Position numbers and translations under genes: made by a program
Shown here: positions 26,155 through 34,378 of the stretch, piece by piece
Layout: each line of letters opens with the position of its first letter
Position numbering within the stretch: position 1 is the stretch's first letter
The notes under the pieces: model-generated
Database searches by the model: none
What the model was told of the DNA's origin: nothing
The model's input: the letters and a program-made list of their open reading frames with translations, nothing else
Origin: Vibrio sp. qd031
GTDB taxonomy: Bacteria > Pseudomonadota > Gammaproteobacteria > Enterobacterales > Vibrionaceae
DNA length: 64,000 nt
Reading direction: 5' to 3'
Assembly: GCF_002100145.1 (NCBI RefSeq)
Contig: NZ_JXQD01000001.1
Location: 1 to 64,000 of the forward strand

Positions 26155-27126
26155 ATGATTTTGGACATACTGCAGCAACACGATGTGGTCTCTAAACAGC
26201 ATGCGACAGCAACCCCGCTTACGGGCGGGGTAAGCTGCGAGATCTATCTGATAGAGGACCAGCAGCGCCGTTTTGTTGCCAAGCGAGCGCTGGCCAAGCT
26301 GAATGTAGAGCAAGAATGGTTTGCAAACACCAATCGCAATATCTTCGAACAACGCTACTTGACCTATGTTGGGGATAGGCTGCCTAACTATGTTCCTAAA
26401 ATTTTGAACTCGTTAGAAGAAGAGCAGCTTTTTACCATGGAGTATCTTCCTGCCGAGTACAAAGATTGGAAAAAGCGCTTAATGGTTGGAGAGTGCTCGG
26501 TTGAAGTGGCGAGCCGCATTGGACAGGCATTAGGGGATATTCACGCCCTGAGCTGGGACGACAGCAATGTACAAGCGCTGTTTGATTCGGACGAAAATTT
26601 CTACCAATTACGTCTTGAGCCCTATTTTGAATCGTTGATTTCTAATCATCCAAGTTTAGCTACACAGATCACCGAATTGATAGAGCGAGTAGCAACCACT
26701 AAACGCTGCTTAGTGCACGGTGACTTTAGTCCCAAAAATATTTTGGTGTCCGCTAAGGCAATTAAAATAGTGGACTGCGAAGTTGCTTGGTTTGGTGACC
26801 CTGCATTTGATGTGGCCTTTATGCTCCATCATCTTCTGCTCAAAGCGCACCATTTTGGTCAGTCAGACTATTGCGCGTTGGCGCAGCACTTCATCGATGC
26901 CTATCAACACGCACTGGGATCATCCCATTATTCACAACTTGAAGCACAACACATGGTTACCCTGTCACTTTACATGATGCTAGCAAGGCTCGATGGAAAA
27001 TCGCCAGTTGAATACCTTAATACAGATAAAAAGGCCCAGATAAGGCAATGGATATTATCGCAATTGGCCTATCCGGCCTCTTCTGTGGAACAGCTAATTT
27101 TAGGAGTAAAAAACGATGTACATTAA
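26155..27126 (+). CDS. APH-fold small-molecule kinase
   Basis: A 323-residue protein of the aminoglycoside/choline phosphotransferase superfamily. The catalytic loop is 'VHGDFSPKNILV' (His188, Asp190, Asn195) and the metal-binding motif 'IVDCEVAWFGDPAFD' (Asp207). Family members phosphorylate hydroxyls of metabolites such as choline, methylthioribose and homoserine. Here it is flanked by an aldehyde dehydrogenase and an enolase-like gene, so a hydroxy acid is the natural substrate to test. It overlaps the enolase-like gene by 11 bases. Confidence 0.82.
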   Translation: MILDILQQHDVVSKQHATATPLTGGVSCEIYLIEDQQRRFVAKRALAKLNVEQEWFANTNRNIFEQRYLTYVGDRLPNYVPKILNSLEEEQLFTMEYLPAEYKDWKKRLMVGECSVEVASRIGQALGDIHALSWDDSNVQALFDSDENFYQLRLEPYFESLISNHPSLATQITELIERVATTKRCLVHGDFSPKNILVSAKAIKIVDCEVAWFGDPAFDVAFMLHHLLLKAHHFGQSDYCALAQHFIDAYQHALGSSHYSQLEAQHMVTLSLYMMLARLDGKSPVEYLNTDKKAQIRQWILSQLAYPASSVEQLILGVKNDVH

Positions 27127-28417
27127 ACAGATAGACGCCTACCAAATTTTTGATTCTCGAGGTCAGCCTACACTAGAAACCGTTGTTACCTTAGACGATG
27201 GAACGCGTGGTGTGGGCATGGTGCCTTCGGGCGCCTCTACAGGCCAGTTTGAAGCCTTAGAAATGCGTGATGGTGACCTGTCTCGCTTTAAGGGACAGTC
27301 GGTATTTAAAGCGATTGAGCACGTAAAAGGCGAGCTGCAACAAGCGCTTATTGGCAAGTCTGTAGAAAAGCAATCTGACGTCGACAGTCAAATGTGCGCG
27401 TTAGATGGCACTGACAATAAATCGAGATTAGGTGCCAATGCTATTTTATCAGTGTCACTTGCCGTTGCTGATGCACGAGCAAAGGCACTCAAGCTACCAC
27501 TCTACAAGTCGCTCGCACCAACAGGCTCAGGGACTTTGTTGCCGTTACCCGAGATCCAGTTAGTGGGTGGTGGTGCACACGCGCAGTGGCGCACCGATAT
27601 TCAAGACTTCCTGATCATTGTCAATGGCGCAACGACTTATCAAGATACCCTAGAAGTGACCTTTAATATCTATCGCACTGCCGAAGCTCTTCTTAAAGAG
27701 CGGGGTCTGTTGGCTGGCGCCGCTGACGAAGGGGGCTTTTGGCCAACGTTTGATAATCATCAAGCTATCTTTGAGTTTGTGGTTGAAGCCATTACCACAG
27801 CGGGTTATGAACCTGGCAAAGAGGTCTCAATTTCACTAGATATTGCTGCCAGTGATCTCTATCGAGACGGCCTCTACCATTTACCTCTTGACGGTAAAAG
27901 CTACACATCTGAGCAGTTTTTACAATTGATGTTGGATTGGTGCGAGTCCTATCCAGTGCTATCGATAGAAGATCCGTTTGCCGACACAGACTTTGAAATG
28001 TGGCGACGATTTACTGAGCAAGTAGGGGACCGAATTCAAGTCATCGGCGACGATCTCTTTACCACCAATATTGCTCGCATTAAACAGGGCATAGACCAAA
28101 ACTTAGCTAATAGTGTGCTAATTAAACTTAACCAGATTGGCACGGTCACAGAAACACTAGAGGCGATTGCAATTACGCAGCAAGCAGGATGGCTGCCAGT
28201 TGTTTCAGCTCGCTCTGGTGAAACGGAAGATGCCTTTATATCTCACCTTGCGGTCGCAACCGACGCAGGGCAATTAAAAGTGGGCTCATTTACTCGCAGC
28301 GAGCGCATGGTGAAGTGGAATGAGGTCATTCGCATTGCGCAGCAACTAGGCGACAACGCGCGATTTGAAGGAGGCACAATATACGCTAAGTTAACCAGCA
28401 CCAGTATTGTGGCGTAG
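27116..28417 (+). CDS. Enolase paralogue with altered active site
   Basis: A 433-residue enolase-family protein. Most catalytic parts are kept: 'PSGASTG' loop with the metal-coordinating Ser, His155, Glu205 in 'DEGG', metal ligands Asp242, Glu285 and Asp312, the general base Lys337 in 'IKLNQIGT', Arg366/Ser367 and Lys388. Two residues differ. The position of yeast Glu168 is Asp164, and the near-invariant His373 of 'SHRSGETED' is Ala365. Both lie around the C3 leaving group in enolases. It is probably not the housekeeping eno but a dehydratase or eliminase for another 2-phospho acid. It is the last gene of the operon, before the terminator at 28502. Confidence 0.82.
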   Translation: MYIKQIDAYQIFDSRGQPTLETVVTLDDGTRGVGMVPSGASTGQFEALEMRDGDLSRFKGQSVFKAIEHVKGELQQALIGKSVEKQSDVDSQMCALDGTDNKSRLGANAILSVSLAVADARAKALKLPLYKSLAPTGSGTLLPLPEIQLVGGGAHAQWRTDIQDFLIIVNGATTYQDTLEVTFNIYRTAEALLKERGLLAGAADEGGFWPTFDNHQAIFEFVVEAITTAGYEPGKEVSISLDIAASDLYRDGLYHLPLDGKSYTSEQFLQLMLDWCESYPVLSIEDPFADTDFEMWRRFTEQVGDRIQVIGDDLFTTNIARIKQGIDQNLANSVLIKLNQIGTVTETLEAIAITQQAGWLPVVSARSGETEDAFISHLAVATDAGQLKVGSFTRSERMVKWNEVIRIAQQLGDNARFEGGTIYAKLTSTSIVA

Positions 28418-28501
28418 TTGCTCATATAGCGAAATAGGCTATGTTGGGTTACGTATGACTGGCATTGCTGATATCAATTCCCTCAACTTGGATACATCAG
28501 C

Positions 28502-28536
28502 AAAGACCTATTGATGAGTAATCGATAGGTCTTTCT
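28502..28536 (+). terminator. Terminator of the sugar operon
   Basis: AAAGACCTAT (28502-28511) pairs with ATAGGTCTTT (28525-28534), followed by a T-rich CTCAAT stretch. It lies 85 bp after the enolase-like gene. Confidence 0.7.
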
Positions 28537-28596
28537 CAATATCGCGTACATGATAATAAGCTCTTTACCAGGCGATATGCGGCGAGTCAGCTGGAT

Positions 28597-29151
28597 TTGG
28601 TAAACGTTCATGAGTTTAATTTTGCGTTGGACTACGAGGTTCAATCCTACGATTATGAAGAGGTTGAAACTTGGGTGAAAAAATACACCCAAGAAGTGAA
28701 TGGCATGGAGAAGTTTACCCATACATTCCCAAGAACGTCGGATCAGCTCACTGATCTGTACCAGTGGAATCTGGAAAACGCGGCAGGTTGGGGTGGTGCA
28801 AGCCCAGAAGCATTTGTTGGTAATAAATACTCTAACAGCCCAAAATTGAAGTCAGACGTTTGTTACACAACGACGTTCAATGATCCAGAGAATAAGTTTT
28901 TCACTTCGATTACCGCCTACGATGGAGATAAATATTTAATCGATGGAGTTAGGCATATTAGCTCTCACTCTTGGGATAAAAACATCGATGGCACGGTCAC
29001 GGTTTCGTTTAACTGCGGTGAAAGCGCGATCAACAACATAGACACCAAAGGTCATGATTTTACGTTTACCAGTCGCCACTACGGTGTGAACCCTGATGTG
29101 ATGAGTGCTTCTGAGGATCCAATTATTGATGCCTTAATTGTTCACAAATAA
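28597..29151 (+). CDS. DUF1214-domain protein, probably 5'-truncated
   Basis: About 184 residues if read from the TTG at 28597. The C-terminal part carries the DUF1214 pattern: 'FFTSITAYDGDKYLIDG', 'ISSHSWDKNIDGTVTVSFNCGESAINNID' and 'FTFTSRHYGVNPDVM'. There is no in-frame ATG, no ribosome site and no signal peptide; the frame is open back to just after a stop at 28519-28521, inside the terminator region. The usual N-terminal part seems to have been lost, so this may be a decaying gene. The function of DUF1214 proteins is unknown. Confidence 0.55.
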   Translation: MVNVHEFNFALDYEVQSYDYEEVETWVKKYTQEVNGMEKFTHTFPRTSDQLTDLYQWNLENAAGWGGASPEAFVGNKYSNSPKLKSDVCYTTTFNDPENKFFTSITAYDGDKYLIDGVRHISSHSWDKNIDGTVTVSFNCGESAINNIDTKGHDFTFTSRHYGVNPDVMSASEDPIIDALIVHK

Positions 29152-29193
29152 GAACGGGTAACAAATAAGAACAGTTCACTCATAAGAACAATG

Positions 29194-29246
29194 AAGCCCA
29201 CGTAACTCTGTTGAAATGACAAGGGAGAACGTGGGCTTTAATTTTT
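29194..29246 (+). terminator. Strong intrinsic terminator
   Basis: AAGCCCACGT (29194-29203) pairs with ACGTGGGCTT (29229-29238), followed by TAATTTTTAA. It lies after the DUF1214 gene. Confidence 0.8.
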
Positions 29247-29297
29247 AAGGGCTTACTGTTTGTTGAACCATAGGCTTGGCAACAATCAGACACTAAA

Positions 29298-29648
29298 TTA
29301 GGCTAAATCACGCCAAACCCAGTCAGTCTGAATTGCGCTACTTGGTCCATAGCTCCGCTGGCTCATTAATAGCGTCACCCAGCACACTTTCGATTGGTTG
29401 TGCTTATCGTAGCTAACCTTGTAAAACTTATAGGTTAAGTCGGGATCTTGGTATTCCGAACTGAATGGACAGTGAGTTCTGTCAATTTGATCTATTCTTT
29501 TCACTTTCCCATTCATAGCGCTGATTTTGTGTTTGATCACCGCCATTCGATCCTTTTCAACCCGATTGGACATTCGCATTAATATCCACACAGACAAGCC
29601 ACCTGCAATGAACACCAGCAAGAACGCTATTTGAATACTCATACTCAT
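29298..29648 (-). CDS. Hypothetical single-pass membrane protein
   Basis: A 116-residue protein with an N-terminal hydrophobic segment (residues about 5-24) followed by a basic helix (about 25-50) and a soluble C-terminal part with 'SSEYQDPDLTYKFYKVSYD'. Two Cys (in 'THCPFSS' and 'KVCWVT') might pair. I recognise no family. It has its own ribosome site (GAGGG) and lies alone, divergent from the guanidine operon. Confidence 0.65.
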   Translation of the reverse strand: MSMSIQIAFLLVFIAGGLSVWILMRMSNRVEKDRMAVIKHKISAMNGKVKRIDQIDRTHCPFSSEYQDPDLTYKFYKVSYDKHNQSKVCWVTLLMSQRSYGPSSAIQTDWVWRDLA

Positions 29649-29871
29649 TCCCTCCGTGTCGTGATGAAGGATTACCTACCTATTTATAGGTAGGTTTGGG
29701 TGTTATATCAAGCTAAGCACCTTAGTAAACAGAGTGAAAAAAACTTGTGTACCCATAGCAAAAATTGGTTATGTGATACGCAAGGTTTTGCTGTTGTGTC
29801 ATGCAAATGTTGGTGAGTAGAGCAGCCAATTTATGTGTTCACGTTTCTTTGAGGTTTGTTGATTAAATGGC

Positions 29872-29896
29872 GCACCACTTTGGGGAGTTTGCACCA
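29872..29896. promoter_or_regulatory. NtrC-like binding sites
   Basis: GCACCA-CTT-TGGGGA (29872-29886) matches most positions of the NtrC dyad GCACCA-N3-TGGTGC, and a second GCACCA lies at 29891-29896. They are about 75-100 bp upstream of the sigma-54-like promoter, as expected for enhancer sites. Confidence 0.4.
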
Positions 29897-29970
29897 ATAG
29901 GATCGAAATAGCATTGTGAATTTAATTACGTATATACCCTAAAGTGTTGATAATTAAAGATTAGTGATCA

Positions 29971-29985
29971 TGGCACAATCCTTGG
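29971..29985 (+). promoter_or_regulatory. Sigma-54-like promoter
   Basis: TGGCAC (29971-29976), five bases, then TTGG (29982-29985) resembles the -24/-12 consensus TGGCAC-N5-TTGC, with the -12 GC changed to GG. The spacing is right. A nitrogen-scavenging operon downstream makes sigma-54/NtrC control sensible. Confidence 0.4.
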
Positions 29986-30059
29986 ATTAATCACAATGTA
30001 TTCGCAAGAGCATAATGTTAAGTGGTCCTGTATAGGAACGGTTAACCACAATTTGGAAA

Positions 30060-30152
30060 TAGACATCTAGGGTTCCGGCTGCTGCGCAGTGTCTGGGTCG
30101 AGAGTTGTCAACCTCGCAAGGGGTCACACGGAGGGATAGAAGCCCGGGAGAT
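30060..30152 (+). promoter_or_regulatory. Guanidine-I (ykkC) riboswitch
   Basis: The sequence has the conserved ykkC aptamer elements in order: 'CTAGGGTTCCG' (30067-30077), a variable hairpin, 'GGTCGAGAG' (the consensus is GGTCCGAGAG, so one base is missing), 'ACACGGAGGGATAGAAGCCCGGGAGA' near 30126-30151. It lies about 65 bp upstream of the binding-protein start. Guanidine-I riboswitches switch on guanidine export or degradation genes when guanidinium binds. A small hairpin AACCAAG-CCA-CTTGGTT (about 30155-30171) follows, which may be part of the expression platform. Confidence 0.9.
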
Positions 30153-30216
30153 TAAACCAAGCCACTTGGTTATGTCTCTTGTTCCGATATCCCAGTGACT
30201 CCAGGAGGAGATTCCA

Positions 30217-31290
30217 ATGAAAGCTCTATTTAAGAAAAGTCTAATCACATCACTTGTCGGTGCGGCGTTACTTGCGTCTACCTTTTCTACTTCTGCCCTC
30301 GCTCAAGAAAAAGAGAAATTCACATTGGCTTGGTCTATCTACGTTGGTTGGATGCCTTGGGATTACGCTGATCACTCCGGTATTCTCGATAAGTGGGCGG
30401 ATAAATACGGCATTGAAATCGACGTCGTTCAGGTTAATGACTATATCGAGTCCATCAACCAATTTACCACCGGCCAGTTTGATGCCACGGTTATGACCAA
30501 TATGGACGCATTAACCATTCCTGCGGCCAGTGGCATTGACTCTACAGCACTGGTTGTGGGCGACTTCTCTAACGGTAACGACGGCATTGTCCTTAAAGGT
30601 GACAAAGCACTCGAAGACCTTAAAGGGCAGTCGATTAACTTAGTGGAACTCAGTGTTTCTCACTACCTTATGGCGCGTGCGCTAGAGAGCGTAGGACTGA
30701 GTGAGCGAGATGTCCGCGTGGTCAACACCTCTGACGCTGACTTAGTCGCAGCATTTAGCACAGACGACGTTTCTTCTGTTGTCACTTGGAACCCGCTTCT
30801 TAGCGAAATCACCGCTCAGCCAGACACTTCTTTTGTCTTTGACTCTTCAAATATTCCTGGCGAAATCATCGACCTTTTGGTGGTGAATACCGAGACACTT
30901 AACGACAACCCTGCGTTGGGTAAAGCGCTTACCGGTGCTTGGTATGAAATCATGGCCATCATGGAGTCACAGTCTGAGGGCGACGAAGCGAAAACCTTTA
31001 TGGCGCAAGCTTCTGGCACGGATCTCGACGGATATAAGGCGCAGCTTGCATCGACCAATATGTTTTATTCAGCCAGTGATGCGGTGAGCTTTACTCAAAG
31101 CCCTGCACTGGCCACCACCATGCAAAAAGTGAGTGAGTTCTCGTTTGAGCATGGCTTGCTTGGTGAGGGCGCTCCTGATGCTGGATTCATTGGTATAGAG
31201 ACCCCTGCTGGCGTATACGGTGACGAGAGCAATATCAAGTTGAGATTTACCTCTGAGTACATGCAAATGGCCGCAGACCAGAAGCTGTAA
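30217..31290 (+). CDS. ABC transporter substrate-binding protein, guanidine operon
   Basis: A 357-residue periplasmic protein of the SsuA/TauA/NMT1-like type with a signal peptide ('SLVGAALLASTFSTSALA', cleavage about residue 29). A strong AGGAGG-type ribosome site precedes it. The mature part has 'AWSIYVGWMPWDYADHSGILDKWADKYGIEI' and 'NLVELSVSHYLMARALESVGLSERDV' elements typical of the fold. It lies directly after the guanidine riboswitch, so the ligand is probably guanidine or a guanidino compound; this is inferred from context. Confidence 0.88.
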   Translation: MKALFKKSLITSLVGAALLASTFSTSALAQEKEKFTLAWSIYVGWMPWDYADHSGILDKWADKYGIEIDVVQVNDYIESINQFTTGQFDATVMTNMDALTIPAASGIDSTALVVGDFSNGNDGIVLKGDKALEDLKGQSINLVELSVSHYLMARALESVGLSERDVRVVNTSDADLVAAFSTDDVSSVVTWNPLLSEITAQPDTSFVFDSSNIPGEIIDLLVVNTETLNDNPALGKALTGAWYEIMAIMESQSEGDEAKTFMAQASGTDLDGYKAQLASTNMFYSASDAVSFTQSPALATTMQKVSEFSFEHGLLGEGAPDAGFIGIETPAGVYGDESNIKLRFTSEYMQMAADQKL

Positions 31291-31322
31291 TCTCCCTTTA
31301 GGTCATTATCTATGGAGTTATT

Positions 31323-32153
31323 ATGACCAAGCTCATTAATCGTCGCCCTTCTCGACAGGGAAGAGTGTTCTTGGGTGTGATGCCGTTTCTTATCTTGCTG
31401 GCGGTTTATATTGTTGCCTCCGATGCGAGGCTAGCAGCCAACTCGGCAGATAAGTTACTCCCTGCCTTTAGTAGCTTTGCTGACGCCATTGAAAGAATGG
31501 CGTTTACGCCAAGCCGTCGTACTGGCGAGTATCTGCTTTGGACAGACACATTTGCCAGTTTGACCCGCTTAGCGTGGGGAATAGGGCTCAGCGCTTTACT
31601 TGGTCTTTGCTTAGGCGTGGCGACCGGGATCATCCCATTGGTGCGCTCATCACTGTCACCGGTGATCACCACCATTTCGTTAATTCCGCCGATGGCAATA
31701 CTACCCATTTTGTTCATTTCATTTGGTGTAGGTGAAGTGTCGAAAGTTGTGCTGATAGTGATTGGTGTCTGTCCAATCATCATTCGAGATATTCAATTGC
31801 GAGTTCAGAGCTTACCCGACGAGCAGTTGATAAAAGCGCAGACACTGGGCGCCAACAGTTGGCAAATCATCGTCAGAGTCATTTTGCCTCAGATCATGCC
31901 CAAGTTAATTGAAGCGGTTCGGCTGACATTAGGCAGTGCATGGCTGTTTCTTATTGCCGCAGAAGCCATAGTGGCAACAGAAGGATTGGGCTATCGAATA
32001 TTTTTAGTTCGACGTTACTTATCGATGGATGTGATTTTGCCTTACGTCATGTGGATCACAGTATTGGCCTATTGCATGGATTGGCTATTGCGCTTGTTAT
32101 CGAAAAAACTAAGCCCTTGGTATCACCAGACGCAAGGAGAAGAAAATGGCTGA
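31323..32153 (+). CDS. ABC transporter permease (SsuC/TauC-like)
   Basis: A 276-residue inner-membrane protein with five or six helices. The coupling loop is 'EQLIKAQTLGANSWQIIVRVILPQIMPKLIEAVRLTLG', i.e. E-A-x-x-x-G-A...I-x-x-P, characteristic of binding-protein-dependent permeases. It probably works with the preceding binding protein and the ATPase whose gene overlaps its 3' end by 8 bases. Confidence 0.93.
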   Translation: MTKLINRRPSRQGRVFLGVMPFLILLAVYIVASDARLAANSADKLLPAFSSFADAIERMAFTPSRRTGEYLLWTDTFASLTRLAWGIGLSALLGLCLGVATGIIPLVRSSLSPVITTISLIPPMAILPILFISFGVGEVSKVVLIVIGVCPIIIRDIQLRVQSLPDEQLIKAQTLGANSWQIIVRVILPQIMPKLIEAVRLTLGSAWLFLIAAEAIVATEGLGYRIFLVRRYLSMDVILPYVMWITVLAYCMDWLLRLLSKKLSPWYHQTQGEENG

Positions 32154-32931
32154 TCAACAACCCATCATCGAGATCAATCAAGTGTGGAAAGAGTACGGCA
32201 GCAACATCGTACTCGAAAGCCTCAATCTGAGTGTAAACCAAGGTGACTTTATCAGCATTGTCGGTGCTTCAGGCTGCGGGAAAACGACGTTCTTAAACAT
32301 GCTGCTAGGCACTGAGACCCCTTCTCGTGGAGAGATTCTATTGGATGGGGAACCTCTGAGTCAGGAGCCGGGTGTAGAGCGCGGAATTGTGTTTCAAAAG
32401 TACTCTGTTTTTCCGCATTTAACGGCGCTGGACAATGTTGTTCTGGGGTTAGAAGTCGACACTCAAGGCACCTCTTCTCGGCTGTTAGGACGGTTGTTTG
32501 GGCAACGTAAGCAAGATGCGATCGAGCAAGCAAGAAAGATATTAGATCAAGTTGGGCTTTTGTCTGCTCAAGATAAGTATCCGCACGAGCTATCAGGGGG
32601 CATGAGACAACGATTGTCGATAGCGCAAGCACTGATTAAGAAGCCTCGCATCCTGCTGCTCGATGAACCGTTTGGTGCGCTCGATCCTGGCATCCGTAAG
32701 GATATGCACGTTTTAGTGAAGTCTTTATGGAAAGAACAAAACTTGACGGTGTTTATGATCACCCATGATTTGAGTGAAGGCTTTCACCTAGGCAGCCGTT
32801 TATGGGTATTTGATCACGCCAGAAACGATGAACAAGCGCCAGAAAGGTTCGGCGCTCAAGTCACTTTTGATATTCCTACAGAACAAGTTGAACATTCGAT
32901 GCCTGACTTGATTCAGAAAAAAATCGCATAA
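32146..32931 (+). CDS. ABC transporter ATPase (SsuB/TauB-like)
   Basis: A 261-residue ATPase with Walker A 'GASGCGKTT', Q-loop 'FQKYSVFP', signature 'LSGGMRQRLSIAQAL', Walker B 'ILLLDEPFGALD' and H-loop 'MITHDLSEG'. The length is usual for nitrate/sulfonate/taurine-type importers. It overlaps the permease gene and completes the guanidine-operon importer. Confidence 0.95.
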   Translation: MADQQPIIEINQVWKEYGSNIVLESLNLSVNQGDFISIVGASGCGKTTFLNMLLGTETPSRGEILLDGEPLSQEPGVERGIVFQKYSVFPHLTALDNVVLGLEVDTQGTSSRLLGRLFGQRKQDAIEQARKILDQVGLLSAQDKYPHELSGGMRQRLSIAQALIKKPRILLLDEPFGALDPGIRKDMHVLVKSLWKEQNLTVFMITHDLSEGFHLGSRLWVFDHARNDEQAPERFGAQVTFDIPTEQVEHSMPDLIQKKIA

Positions 32932-32941
32932 AGGACACATT

Positions 32942-33700
32942 ATGTTAGCAAATCAGGAAAGCCTTTTTACCGATACGCTTCCAGGCGCCTCTCATTGGTC
33001 GATGGTCGTACCAAAAGGCCACACAGTACAATTTAAAGATGTAGAAGGTGGGGCAAACATGAGCCTGCTGTTCTACAACCCTAGCAACCTGCTAGAGCGC
33101 TACAACGCCCCCGACACGTTGAAGTGTCAACACACGTTTAAACTTACCCAAGGTAACTGCCTATATTCTGATATGGGGCGGATTTTTTGCTCTATTGTTC
33201 GTGATGACACAGGTTGGATAGACACGGTATGTGGCGTTGCAAACAAGCGTAAAGTCGCGCAAAAGTGGGGCGAGCGCGATTACCAAAGCGATCGTAACCA
33301 GTGGAAGCAAAATGGGTTTGATGCCTTGCTTGTCGAAGTCGCTAAATACGGGCTAGGCAAACGTGACTTAGCAGCCAACGTAAACTTGTTTAGTAAAGTG
33401 TCGACAGATGACGCAGGGAACCTAGTTTTTGGTGAATCCCACAGCAAAGCAGGTGATTGTATCGAGCTTCGATTTGAGATGGATACTTTAGTGGTGATGA
33501 CCACCTGTCCACACCCAATGAACCCTCAGACTGAGTACCCGTTCAAACCAGTCGAAGTGTGTGTATTCGAATCGGAAAAGCGCCTAGACAGCGATGTTTG
33601 CTACAACCATCGAGACGAGAATGCGCGTGGATTTGAAAATAATCGACGCTACTTAGCGCAGTCAAACCCTACTTCACCCGCCACTAGTCACTGCTGTTAA
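32942..33700 (+). CDS. Urea carboxylase-associated protein; carboxyguanidine deiminase subunit
   Basis: A 252-residue member of the DUF1989/urea-carboxylase-associated family. It shows '[41 protein letters not shown]' features at the N-terminus, an '[23 protein letters not shown]' core and '[19 protein letters not shown]' near the end, with several Cys/His for metal binding. In characterised guanidine pathways the two associated proteins form carboxyguanidine deiminase (CgdAB), converting carboxyguanidine to allophanate and ammonia. Its partner follows 10 bp downstream. Which paralogue is CgdA and which CgdB was not resolved. Confidence 0.88.
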   Translation: MLANQESLFTDTLPGASHWSMVVPKGHTVQFKDVEGGANMSLLFYNPSNLLERYNAPDTLKCQHTFKLTQGNCLYSDMGRIFCSIVRDDTGWIDTVCGVANKRKVAQKWGERDYQSDRNQWKQNGFDALLVEVAKYGLGKRDLAANVNLFSKVSTDDAGNLVFGESHSKAGDCIELRFEMDTLVVMTTCPHPMNPQTEYPFKPVEVCVFESEKRLDSDVCYNHRDENARGFENNRRYLAQSNPTSPATSHCC

Positions 33701-33710
33701 GGAACGCATT

Positions 33711-34349
33711 ATGATTTTAGAAAGCCAATTAGATCCGCAAGCCGCCTTGCATCGTGACGTTGTTCCTGCCGGGGACTACTACATGAAGGTGATAAAAAAA
33801 GGGCAAACCCTACGCATTCTAGATTTAGAAGGCAATCAAGCCGCGGATACACTGTTTTACAGTGCCGCCGATCCTTCGGAGCGCTATAGCGCGATAGATA
33901 CCATCCGTGAGCAAGGCAATGTCTACTTGACGGCAGGGACTAAGATTTTATCGGATCTTGGTAACGTGATGCTTGAAATTGTCGCGGATACCTGTGGGCG
34001 ACACGACACATTAGGCGGCGCGTGCGCAACCGAAAGCAATACCGTTCGTTACTCTGTCGAAAAGAAATGCATGCACGCTTGCAGAGACAGTTGGTTGCTT
34101 GCGGTGGCTGAAAATGAACAGTTTGGCATGTCCAAGCGCGATATCACTCACAACATCAATTTCTTCATGAACGTGCCAATTACCTCTGACGGCGGACTGA
34201 CGTTTGAAGATGGGATTAGCGGCGCGGGCAAGTACGTTGAGCTTAAAGCGCACATGGATACGATTGTTCTTATGTCTAACTGCCCTCAGTTAAACAACCC
34301 TTGTAATGCCTACAATCCTACGCCTGTAGAAATGATTGTTTGGCAATAA
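33711..34349 (+). CDS. Urea carboxylase-associated protein; second deiminase subunit
   Basis: A 212-residue DUF1989-family protein similar to but shorter than its upstream neighbour. It has '[43 protein letters not shown]' features, '[17 protein letters not shown]' and '[21 protein letters not shown]', retaining the Cys/His-rich sites. It is the expected partner in the heteromeric carboxyguanidine deiminase. About 90 bp with hairpins separate it from the carboxylase gene. Confidence 0.88.
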   Translation: MILESQLDPQAALHRDVVPAGDYYMKVIKKGQTLRILDLEGNQAADTLFYSAADPSERYSAIDTIREQGNVYLTAGTKILSDLGNVMLEIVADTCGRHDTLGGACATESNTVRYSVEKKCMHACRDSWLLAVAENEQFGMSKRDITHNINFFMNVPITSDGGLTFEDGISGAGKYVELKAHMDTIVLMSNCPQLNNPCNAYNPTPVEMIVWQ

Positions 34350-34378
34350 AGTCAGTCACATAATTAAAAAATGAGCAA

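Larger units (their letters stand above)
29649..30216. promoter_or_regulatory. Control region of the guanidine operon
   Basis: The 568-bp region holds two GCACCA NtrC-like half-sites (29872-29877 and 29891-29896), a sigma-54-like promoter (29971-29985), the guanidine-I riboswitch (about 30060-30152) and a following small hairpin. No ORF was recognised. Confidence 0.6.

Noticed and set aside
27116..28417. Calling this gene the housekeeping enolase (eno)
   Set aside because: It sits at the end of a sugar operon and lacks the histidine of the SHRSGETED motif; the housekeeping eno of Vibrio is normally next to pyrG, which is not here.
16372..28417. Naming the operon a sulfoquinovose pathway
   Set aside because: The isomerase-kinase-aldolase-ALDH set is compatible, but there is no sulfoquinovosidase, sulfolactate exporter or diagnostic sulfonate-binding residue that I can identify; kept only as a hypothesis.
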